Of a stretch of DNA of 13,456 bases, positions 5,952-12,166 are shown piece after piece. The notes below the pieces were generated by a model that searched no databases, had not been told where the DNA came from, and worked only from the letters and a program-made list of their open reading frames with translations. This DNA is from Deltaproteobacteria bacterium (GTDB lineage: Bacteria; Myxococcota_A; UBA9042), in assembly GCA_020632665.1 (NCBI GenBank), contig JACKFC010000061.1:1-13456 (forward strand), in the 5' to 3' direction. The translations under genes and the position numbers were made by a program. Each line of letters opens with the position of its first letter. Within the stretch, counting starts at the first letter, position 1.

Positions 5952-8357
5952 ATGCGCAAGGCCCTGCCCCACACCCTGACGATCTGCGCCGCGCTGGCGC
6001 TGCTGACCACCCTGCCCGCCTGCGGAAGCGACGGCGACGGAGGTGGCAATGCGGCAGACAGCGCCGGGCTCGACGGCGCGGGAAGCGGCGACGGCAGCAG
6101 CGGCGCGGACGCAGCTGACGTGGCCGACGCGCAGGGCGGCGACACCGGCGGCGCGAACACCGACGCCGGCGCGGACACCTTCGACGCCGGCCTCTCGGCG
6201 CCCGATTGGACGCCCGACCGGGCCTGCAATACCGGCGGCGGCCAGCTCCCGGTCGGCCTGAAGGAGATGGCCTGGGACGACGGCACAGCCGCCGGCCACG
6301 TCGAGGCCCAGGCCGATTGGGCCATCGTCGGCAGCAAGGTGCGCGAGGCCAAGCTCTACGAGGCGGTCCGCTTCGATGTGCAAGGGCCGGTGAAGATCTG
6401 GGGCTTCCGGGTGCAGTTCGGCAGCGCCGCCGCCGCCGCGGACGCGCCGGTGACGCTCGGCCTCTACCGCGACTTCGGCCACAACGGCTTCGACTTCTGG
6501 GCGCCGAACCCGATCTGGACCGCCTCGCGCTGCGGTGACCAGGTCAGCCCCGGGACGTGGGTCGACTACCGCCTGCCGAAGCCGGTGCAGGTCGAGCAAC
6601 CCGGCCTCTACTACGTCGCCTACCTGCGGGAAGGGGCCGGCTCCCCCTCGCTCGCCTTCGACGGCTCGTTGCCCGAAGGCTGCGAGGACGCCTCCAAATG
6701 CTGCGAAAAGTTCGATGCCTGCCATTCGGCATGGAACTTCCCCGAGATCACCAGCTACAGCGCCGGCGGGCAGCAGAATATCGCCTGGAACGGGCTCTCC
6801 ACCTCGCGCCCGATCGACTATCTCGTGCGGCTGTTGGTCGAGCCGACGGCCACCGACGTGCCGAGCCAGCATCGCTTCGTCGCCGAGACGGAGATCGCTT
6901 TCGGCCACCGCATGGCCATCGGCGACTTCGACGGCGACGGCTGGGACGACGTCTGGGACAGCAAGAGCCAGCTCTTCCGCAACAACGCTGGCAAGTTGGA
7001 GAACGTCACCGAGGCAGCCGGCATCGCCGAGCTGGGCCTCGGCGCCAACGGCGGCATCTGGGGCGACTACGACAACGACGGCGACCTCGACCTGCTCACC
7101 TTCTGGGAGACCGCGGGCGGCGGCGACCACCTGCTGCGCAACGACGGCGGCGTCTTCACCGACGTGACCGAGGCGGCCGGCATCTCGGATCTGCAGAGCT
7201 ACAACGCCTGCCCCAACGGCAACGGCGACGATACCGTGCACGAGCCGACACCTGCGGCCGCCTGGCTCGACCTCGACGCCGACGGCCACCTCGACCTCTA
7301 CATGGCGAATTTCATCTGCTGGGGGGTCTACACCTACTACGTCGACCGCGTCTGGCGGAACAAGGGCGACGGCACCTTCGAGGAGTGGACCGGCAAGAAC
7401 GGCTTCTGGGGCGAGGCCAACCCCAAGCTGCCGAGCCGCGGCGCGACCCCGGCCGACTACGACGGCGACGGCGACGTCGACCTCTTCGTGCATACCTACG
7501 TCCTGCTGCGCGATCTGCTCTTCCGCAACGAGGGCGGCGGGACCTTCGCCGAAGTGGCGGAGAAGGTCGGCGTGGCCGGGCATCCGGTGATCAGCAACGG
7601 GCAGAAGCGCTACGGCCACGGCATCGGCTCGATGTGGGGCGATCTGAACGGCGACGGCCTGCTCGACCTGGTGGTCGCCAACCTGGCGCATCCGCGGTTC
7701 TGGGATTTCAGCGACAAATCGAGCGTCTTCTTGCAGCAGAAGGACGGCACCTTCGTCGATCTGCAGGGCTCGTGGGATTATCCGGTCGGCGCCGCTGGCC
7801 TGAGCTACCAGGAGACGCATTCGGTGCCGCTGCTCGGCGATTTCGACCACGACGGCAAGCTCGACCTGTGGATGAGCGCGACCTACGACGGTCGCCCGAC
7901 CGAATTCTACCTCGGCAACGGCGACGGCACCTTCGCTTTGGCCCGCTGGATGAGCGGCGTCATCGATCGCAACGGCTGGGGCATGGCGGCCGGCGACCTC
8001 GACCACGACGGCGATCTCGACGTCATCGCGAAGAACCACCGCTACACCAACCAGGGCGCGAAGGGCCATTGGCTGCAGGTGCGGGTGGTCGGCGACGCCG
8101 GCGCGAATCGGGCCGGCATCGGCGCGACGATCCACGTCGAGACCGCGGACGGCACCCAGCTGCGGGTGGTCGACGGCGGCTCGGGCCAAGGCTGCCAATC
8201 GCTCGCGCCGTCGCATTTCGGCCTGGGCGGCAGCGCGTCGGTCAGCAAGATTCGGGTGGTCTGGCCCGGGGGAGAGAAGACCGAGATCCCGGGGCCGATC
8301 GAGGTCGATCAGGCGGTGCGGGTCTTCCAATCGGGCAAGCTGGAAAAGGGTTGGTGA
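5952..8357 (+). CDS. Secreted lipoprotein with seven FG-GAP/VCBS repeats and ASPIC/UnbV domain (CRTAC1-like)
   Basis: An 801-residue exported lipoprotein. A signal peptide ends in LPAC with the lipid-carrying Cys at 24. Residues 25-82 are an Asp/Gly/Ala/Ser-rich linker typical of surface lipoproteins in myxobacteria-like genomes. A roughly 200-residue region (about 90-300) of unrecognised fold contains GLYYVAYLREG and a Cys cluster CEDASKCCEKFDAC (244-257). Seven FG-GAP calcium loops of DxDxDGxxD type follow at 325, 372, 440, 502, 564, 630 and 682, a number that fits a seven-bladed beta-propeller. The C-terminus (about 716-790) has the ASPIC/UnbV pattern: NRAGIGA, GSGQGCQS, HFGLGG, VVWPGGEKTE. 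Members are calcium-stabilised surface or adhesion-type proteins; no enzymatic role is assigned. Start ATG 5952 has GGAGG 5 nt upstream. It is divergent from cydA, and no functional link to it is evident. Confidence 0.9.
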   Translation: MRKALPHTLTICAALALLTTLPACGSDGDGGGNAADSAGLDGAGSGDGSSGADAADVADAQGGDTGGANTDAGADTFDAGLSAPDWTPDRACNTGGGQLPVGLKEMAWDDGTAAGHVEAQADWAIVGSKVREAKLYEAVRFDVQGPVKIWGFRVQFGSAAAAADAPVTLGLYRDFGHNGFDFWAPNPIWTASRCGDQVSPGTWVDYRLPKPVQVEQPGLYYVAYLREGAGSPSLAFDGSLPEGCEDASKCCEKFDACHSAWNFPEITSYSAGGQQNIAWNGLSTSRPIDYLVRLLVEPTATDVPSQHRFVAETEIAFGHRMAIGDFDGDGWDDVWDSKSQLFRNNAGKLENVTEAAGIAELGLGANGGIWGDYDNDGDLDLLTFWETAGGGDHLLRNDGGVFTDVTEAAGISDLQSYNACPNGNGDDTVHEPTPAAAWLDLDADGHLDLYMANFICWGVYTYYVDRVWRNKGDGTFEEWTGKNGFWGEANPKLPSRGATPADYDGDGDVDLFVHTYVLLRDLLFRNEGGGTFAEVAEKVGVAGHPVISNGQKRYGHGIGSMWGDLNGDGLLDLVVANLAHPRFWDFSDKSSVFLQQKDGTFVDLQGSWDYPVGAAGLSYQETHSVPLLGDFDHDGKLDLWMSATYDGRPTEFYLGNGDGTFALARWMSGVIDRNGWGMAAGDLDHDGDLDVIAKNHRYTNQGAKGHWLQVRVVGDAGANRAGIGATIHVETADGTQLRVVDGGSGQGCQSLAPSHFGLGGSASVSKIRVVWPGGEKTEIPGPIEVDQAVRVFQSGKLEKGW

Positions 8358-8413
8358 AGTGCGGAAGTCTTTGCAACTTCGAGAGTTTCGGTGGCGGATG
8401 TTTTCGCTTGCAT

Positions 8414-8437
8414 GCGAGCGAGCGAGCGAGCGAGCGA
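8414..8437 (+). repeat. Tetranucleotide microsatellite (GCGA)6
   Basis: Six perfect GCGA units lie in the 132-bp space between the FG-GAP lipoprotein stop and the small Cys-rich gene. They are preceded directly by TTGCAT (8408-8413) and followed after one base by TATTCT (8439-8444), weak -35-like and -10-like hexamers 25 nt apart. A GTG-started frame from 8391 also reads through the repeat into the small gene. Such repeats can change length by slipped-strand mispairing. Confidence 0.85.
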
Positions 8438-8489
8438 CTATTCTTGGGGCAACCCACTGGTCGAGTTTTTGACCCTGAAGGAGCCGCAC

Positions 8490-8684
8490 ATGAGCAACTG
8501 CAGCTGCAGCTGCGTCCTCGCCGTCGCGATCGACGCGCGAGTCACCTCCGAGCGGGACGGGAGACCGGCCATCATCTACAACGACTGTAAGCAGTTCAAG
8601 CACAATTTTCCCGCGCGCTACAGCTACTACCAGGAGGCCAACGTGTTGGTTCAGTTTAGCCACATCCCGAATAGTGGAAACTAG
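8490..8684 (+). CDS. Small orphan protein with N-terminal NCSCSC motif
   Basis: A 64-residue frame beginning MSNCSCSCVLAVAID. The ATG at 8490 has a strong AAGGAG 6 nt upstream, the main argument for a real gene; an in-frame GTG at 8391 would add 33 residues but has no comparable site. Three Cys alternate with Ser or Asn at residues 4, 6 and 8, encoded by repeated TGCAGC units, and a fourth Cys sits in YNDCKQFKHNF. The rest is polar and aromatic (ARYSYYQEANVLVQF) without a signal peptide or membrane segment. I recognise no family. It precedes the SUMF1-type lipoprotein by 50 bp on the same strand and may share its transcript. No sulfatase-type CxPxR motif is present, so it is not an obvious formylglycine substrate. 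It could also be the truncated start of a longer gene. Confidence 0.55.
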   Translation: MSNCSCSCVLAVAIDARVTSERDGRPAIIYNDCKQFKHNFPARYSYYQEANVLVQFSHIPNSGN

Positions 8685-8734
8685 TCTATACGGAGGATTC
8701 AAGCAGGGGACCTTGGACTGCAAGGGGGAACGCG

Positions 8735-9766
8735 ATGAAGGAGCAGAGGCCGCGCGTGCTGTGGCGACTCCGTCAGTCGATTCTGATGATCTGCTGCTCG
8801 GCGATGACCGCGTGCTCATCCCCGACAATCACGCCACGAGACGGCGCTGACTATGTGTCCCCAAACGACGCGGACCGAGCCACGGGAGACGCTGGGTCTG
8901 CCAGTCAGACGGCAGGAATTTACGGCGGTGCGTGGCGGTGTTTTCCTGGGGGCGTGTATGCAATTCCGAGAAGGCTCATCGACGGTCCGCCGGATCCTGG
9001 AAACAAGCCAAGCGCGTGGGAGGAAATGTCGGTTCGGACCATCGATTCTTTCTGCATTGCCAGGCGAGAGATCACACGTGGTGACTGGCAGCGGTGCATC
9101 ACTGCCGGCGCGTGCCAGACGTTGTGTGTCGAGTCCTGTTCTGCAGAGAAGGCGAAGCTGGTTGGCTACTGCGACGCCTGTCTGACAGGTGATACGGCGT
9201 GTGGCGCTGCGGACCTAACATCCTGCTTGCACGACGACGACGCGAGGAAGGTGCTTGACGGAGATTCCGACGAAACTCCCGTTCGATACGTGTTGCATCG
9301 GGAAGCTCAGCATTTCTGTTCCGAGACTGCCACCGGCGGGCGGCTGCCTACAGCCGCAGAGTGGGCAATCGCCACCTGGAGCGCCGAACCGTGCTACCGA
9401 TTCAGCGACGAACCCAAGGCTTGTGGTGAAGCGTGGCCTCGCTTCCCGTGGGGCAATGAATGGACGGGCCACAACGGCAGTTGGAATTTGGGAGTGCATC
9501 GTGGAGGGGGACCAGCTGTGACTGGTCCACGCCGATTCGAGCCTGGCGCGGCGATCTTGGGGGGGATTGCGGATGGCATTGGGAACGTTGCGGAAATGCT
9601 TTCGAGCGTCGTCTCCGAGTGCACCGTCTGCGTTGGCCCGAGGTCAGTCCGCTGGTTGGTCGTCGGCGGCAGCTACAACACCGTACAGCCCGAAGGATTG
9701 GACCCGAGAATTGGCTTTGAGTCGGATCCTGATGTGGGTTTCCGATGCGTGATACCTGGGCAGTAA
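8735..9766 (+). CDS. SUMF1/FGE-sulfatase-fold lipoprotein, probably not a formylglycine generator
   Basis: A 343-residue predicted lipoprotein: basic N-terminus, hydrophobic stretch and lipobox AMTAC with the lipid Cys at 27, then a polar linker to about 60. The FGE-sulfatase (SUMF1) fold is shown by IARREITRGDWQRC (108-121), GGRLPTAAEWAIA (201-213), FPWGNEW (237-243), GIGNVAEML (281-289), VVGGSY (309-314) and the terminal VGFRCV (334-339). True formylglycine-generating enzymes carry two copper-binding Cys shortly after the GGSY position; here that stretch (NTVQPEGLDPRIGFES) has none, so catalysis is unlikely and a binding or structural role is more plausible. A Cys-rich insert (121-164, eight Cys) probably forms disulfides outside the cytoplasm. 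Start ATG 8735 has AGGGGG 6 nt upstream. Codon use is visibly more relaxed than in genes left of 8358. Confidence 0.85.
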   Translation: MKEQRPRVLWRLRQSILMICCSAMTACSSPTITPRDGADYVSPNDADRATGDAGSASQTAGIYGGAWRCFPGGVYAIPRRLIDGPPDPGNKPSAWEEMSVRTIDSFCIARREITRGDWQRCITAGACQTLCVESCSAEKAKLVGYCDACLTGDTACGAADLTSCLHDDDARKVLDGDSDETPVRYVLHREAQHFCSETATGGRLPTAAEWAIATWSAEPCYRFSDEPKACGEAWPRFPWGNEWTGHNGSWNLGVHRGGGPAVTGPRRFEPGAAILGGIADGIGNVAEMLSSVVSECTVCVGPRSVRWLVVGGSYNTVQPEGLDPRIGFESDPDVGFRCVIPGQ

Positions 9767-9779
9767 ATTCGCCCGACAT

Positions 9780-9803
9780 CGTGCAACTGCTCACGATTGC
9801 ACG
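9780..9803 (+). terminator. Stem-loop after the SUMF1 lipoprotein
   Basis: CGTGCAA (9780-9786) and TTGCACG (9797-9803) form a perfect 7-bp stem with a 10-nt loop, 13 bp after the TAA stop and just outside the IS4-type element. No T-run follows, so intrinsic termination is uncertain; it may act as a 3' end stabiliser. Confidence 0.3.
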
Positions 9804-9816
9804 TGGCACGAGACTC

Positions 9817-11175
9817 CTGAGCCATCCCCTCGTTTAGATAACCCACTGGACCTCCTTGGTAATCTCATGCTCGAGCAGCACTTCATGGTAGGCCTCCATG
9901 AGCAAGCACAGACGCTCCTCGGGCATGTTCGGCAGCAGTTCGTACCAGCGAAGCCCTTGTCGAAACAAGGACATGGTCCGTTTCTTCGAGGTGTTGCTCT
10001 TGAGCAGGCGGTCCAGGCCGGCGCGTTCGCCAGCGGCCCCAAGCAGGGTGAGCAGGGCGTGAGCGAGGACGCCGAAGAGCATCAGGCGGTCGCGACGTTC
10101 GGCGAGCCGGAGCGAGGTCCACTTCAGCCCCATCCCGTAGCGCAAGTCCTTGAGGTCGTGGAACGTCTCCTCGCAGGAGAAGCGCTTGCCGTCGAGCTTC
10201 TTGGCCTGCGCGGCCGTGATGGCGGGGTCGCCGCAGACGATGCACCAGGGCTCCGCCATGGCCTTGTCGTAGACCAGAACGATGGTCGACACCGGGCAGT
10301 GCCGTGCGGTCACGGTCGCCCCGTGCAGCACGCGTACCTTCTTGTTGCCGAGCCATTCCCGCGCGCTCTTCGAGGTGCCTTCGCTGTCGGTCACCGTCAC
10401 GAACCTTCGGAAGCGGATCAGGTAGTTCCATCCGTACTCTCCCTTCAGCAGCGCGTAGAGCTTGCTGTCGGAGAACCCGCGGTCAGCGACCAAGGTGACC
10501 TTGACGCCTGCCGCCATCACCGCGGCGAGACGGCTGATCAGTTCGTCCTCGTAGTCGTTGCGCCGCCCCTCGAGCGCGGACTTGTCGACGGTCTTCCACA
10601 GCAGCGGCGTCGCGCGCCCGTGGCTGGTCTGCAAGCTCGCGACCAACATGCTGTGGTCGTCGGCGTCGAATTCGGTCCAGTCCAAGTTGACCACGACCTC
10701 GTCGCGGTTGCCGACGACGAAGGGCACCCAGCGCTCGGACAGGCGCCAGACATCGACCCGGCTCTGTGCGAGCAACCGGTCGACCTGCTGATGGCGTGCT
10801 TGTCGTTCAGCGCAGCGACGGCAGCGGGCCCGCCTCCGATGGCGTGGATGCACAGCGAGCCAGCCGCCACGGTGCCAATCGCTGCGGCCCCGAGCGAGGC
10901 CACGCGGGCTGCGTGGATGTCCTGCCCCAGCATCGACATCACCGTCGCCGTCGCCTCTTCTCGCGACACGGGCGGGACAGGGTTGGGAGCCGTGGGCGGC
11001 GTCCCGCGCCCGCCCGGACGCATCGCCCGCGCGCCCGGGCTGCGAGCAGTAGCGCACCTTTTCGTTTCGTGTTCTTCGCCATCGTTGCCTCCCTGGTCAC
11101 AGGTCGGCAAGCTGGGATCGGTGGGATCGAAGGTCAAGCCCGGGAGGCCGTGATGCAATCGAGGGGATCCCTCAG
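9817..11175 (-). mobile_element. IS4-type insertion sequence, near complete
   Basis: The ends form terminal inverted repeats: CTGAGCCATCCCCTCG at 9817-9832, against CTGAGGGATCCCCTCG read on the minus strand from 11175 to 11160, 14 of 16 identical. Total length is 1359 bp, normal for IS4-type elements. The transposase stop lies 1 bp inside the left repeat and its start 78 bp inside the right one. Flanking CTC on both sides (9814-9816 and 11176-11178) may be a very short target duplication or chance. The exact outer base of each end is uncertain by a few bases. Confidence 0.75.
9834..11082 (-). pseudogene. IS4-family DDE transposase split over three frames
   Basis: The start is ATG 11082 with GGGAGG 5 nt upstream, giving MAKNTKRKGALLLAARAR. 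Family-like sequence then continues one frame over (MRPGGRGTPPTAPNPVPPVS, then MSMLGQDIHAARVASL and ALNDKHAIS). From codon 10787 it moves to a third frame (QVDRLLAQSRVDVW onward) until the stop at 9834. Both steps are the same sense, as if one base were missing near 11026-11040 (an unbroken G/C run) and one near 10787. Restoring two bases gives 417 codons, an exact multiple of three. The catalytic triad is present: Asp at 10680-10682 in LDWTEFD, Asp at 10482-10484 in ADRGFSD, Glu at 10170-10172 in RFSCEETFHDLK, which fits the IS4 R(3)E(6)K signature. No slippery heptamer is obvious at the junctions, so inactivation or sequencing error is likelier than programmed frameshifting. Confidence 0.82.
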
Positions 11176-11213
11176 CTCCTGACCATGACAAGCCTTTTGG
11201 TGTTGGATGAGGT

Positions 11214-11621
11214 GTGACGATGAGGGGAAAGAGTGGTTACCGACTCGCCGCTGTGGCCGCCATGACGTGCGAGATCTGCGTGCCCAGGGAGCGGATCACC
11301 CGCTCGGCTCACGTATTGACGGACAACTGTTGCGCGCGACAGTGGCTGCGGCACCCGATGGTTTGTGCCCGACCCGTACGCAAACAGATCGCAGAGAGCC
11401 TCGGCCACGTCGAGACGGTCGATGGCATCGGCAGGGTCCGCTACGAGAGGCGCGTGGAGACGCGCCCTACAGCCACGCTCGCCGGTGAGTCTTGCAATCT
11501 TGTTCGCCTGGCACCGCTGGTCCCCGCGGGCGCGAGAGGCGTGCCGCGAGCCTTGGACACCGGGTTCACAGCGAGGTTTCCCGCCCTCGAGTCGGACCTG
11601 ATCGGGGACCGAACAGCGTGA
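11214..11621 (+). pseudogene. Decayed IS5-type transposase C-terminus
   Basis: The stretch from 11176 to 11710 has no intact gene. Within it the frame ending at TGA 11619-11621 contains RKQIAESLGHVETVDGIGRV, which resembles the IS5-group C-terminal block (R-K-R-I-E-E-x-F-G-W-x-K-T-V-x-G), and later ESCNLVRLAPL, matching the usual AAYNLVRL end. The second Glu of the pair (catalytic in the family) appears kept while the first is Ala, and FGW has become LGH. No N-terminal DDE region is found on either side of the adjacent IS4-type element, so this is a remnant. The limits given are those of the open frame; the recognisable part starts near 11305. The match is from memory of the family pattern, not a search. 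Confidence 0.5.
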
Positions 11622-11710
11622 GCATCTCCGCCGGCAAGCGTGCAAGAGACTCGTCCTCGGCGAACCGCGAATGCCGAGACCTTGTTCAGCAGCCCGCTCG
11701 TGAGGCAGCG

Positions 11711-12166
11711 ATGGCGGGCGCCGACGCGATTCGAACGCTCGCCAGCGCAACAGCGGCGCTGTGTATCGTCTTCGCTGGTTGCGCCGACTTGGAGAGCGAG
11801 GCGCCGCAAGCCGCCGTCGTCGACGCGACAGCGACGGACGCAACCTACGACACCTGGCTGTGGTTCGATCCCATACTTGCGGCAAAGGCAGACAAGCACA
11901 AGTCGAAGGGCGAGGATCCGATCCGAGGGTCTAGCTCAGCCCGCTCACGATCACCGACAACCGTTGAACCACGTTGCGGCCGCGGATCGAATTTCAAGGA
12001 CTTGAAGCAGTGCGCGCGACGACCAGCCCGCCTCGAGTCCGGGTTTCTGAGCGTTCTGCGAGCAACAGCCTGTTTTTGTGATGAAAGTGGGAGTACCCCG
12101 TTGGTGTTGAGCCAACCGCCTCAGGAACTTCCTGCGGCAACGAGGTACTCCCATGTTCGAGCGTAA
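11711..12166 (+). CDS. Short predicted lipoprotein, 3' end probably cut by an insertion sequence
   Basis: ATG 11711 has GAGG 5 nt upstream. The product starts MAGADAIRTLASATAALCIV and ends its signal peptide at FAGC (lipid Cys 24). An Ala/Thr/Asp-rich linker (ADLESEAPQAAVVDATATDA) resembles the linkers of the other two lipoproteins in the window. The sequence after about residue 70 is low-complexity and Arg-rich (RGSSSARSRSPTT) and may already be non-coding. The frame ends at 12166, inside the coding region of the next transposase. If the ISKra4-type element begins near 12088, only about 125 residues are native and the last 26 come from the element. No conserved domain is recognised. It is probably a truncated, perhaps non-functional gene. 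Confidence 0.5.
   Translation: MAGADAIRTLASATAALCIVFAGCADLESEAPQAAVVDATATDATYDTWLWFDPILAAKADKHKSKGEDPIRGSSSARSRSPTTVEPRCGRGSNFKDLKQCARRPARLESGFLSVLRATACFCDESGSTPLVLSQPPQELPAATRYSHVRA
12088..12153 (+). promoter_or_regulatory. Structured leader covering the RBS and start of the ISKra4-type transposase
   Basis: TGGGAGTACC (12088-12097) is a perfect 10-bp inverted match to GGTACTCCCA (12144-12153). Two inner hairpins fit between them: GTTGG/CCAAC (12100-12104 with 12112-12116, 7-nt loop) and CAGG/CCTG (12122-12125 with 12131-12134, 5-nt loop) extended by CCG/CGG (12116-12118 with 12135-12137). The outer right arm contains part of the GAGGT ribosome binding site and reaches the first base of the ATG at 12153, so the folded RNA would hide the start. 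It also lies near the expected left end of the element. Confidence 0.55.

Noticed and set aside
8356..8380. Possible terminator after the FG-GAP lipoprotein (GAAGT/ACTTC)
   Set aside because: Only 5 bp of weak stem and no T-run; not better than chance.
5805..8828. Very long open frame on the minus strand upstream of cydA
   Set aside because: It mirrors the GC-rich FG-GAP gene and has no family motifs. cydA has a proper RBS and start at 5804.
8490..9766. Idea that the SUMF1-type protein matures the small Cys-rich peptide as a formylglycine substrate
   Set aside because: The peptide has no CxPxR motif and the SUMF1-type protein lacks the copper-binding cysteines.
10780..10800. Programmed -1 frameshift in the IS4-type transposase
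   Set aside because: No slippery heptamer or run of A/T at the junction, and a second break exists upstream, so indels explain it better.
11172..11885. 237-codon minus-strand frame beside the IS4-type element
   Set aside because: No motif or RBS. The opposite strand shows IS5-type remnants and a lipoprotein start over the same bases.
11930..12010. tRNA-like text (GGGTCTAGCTCAG) near the ISKra4-type element
   Set aside because: No matching acceptor stem, anticodon arm or T-loop could be found on either strand.
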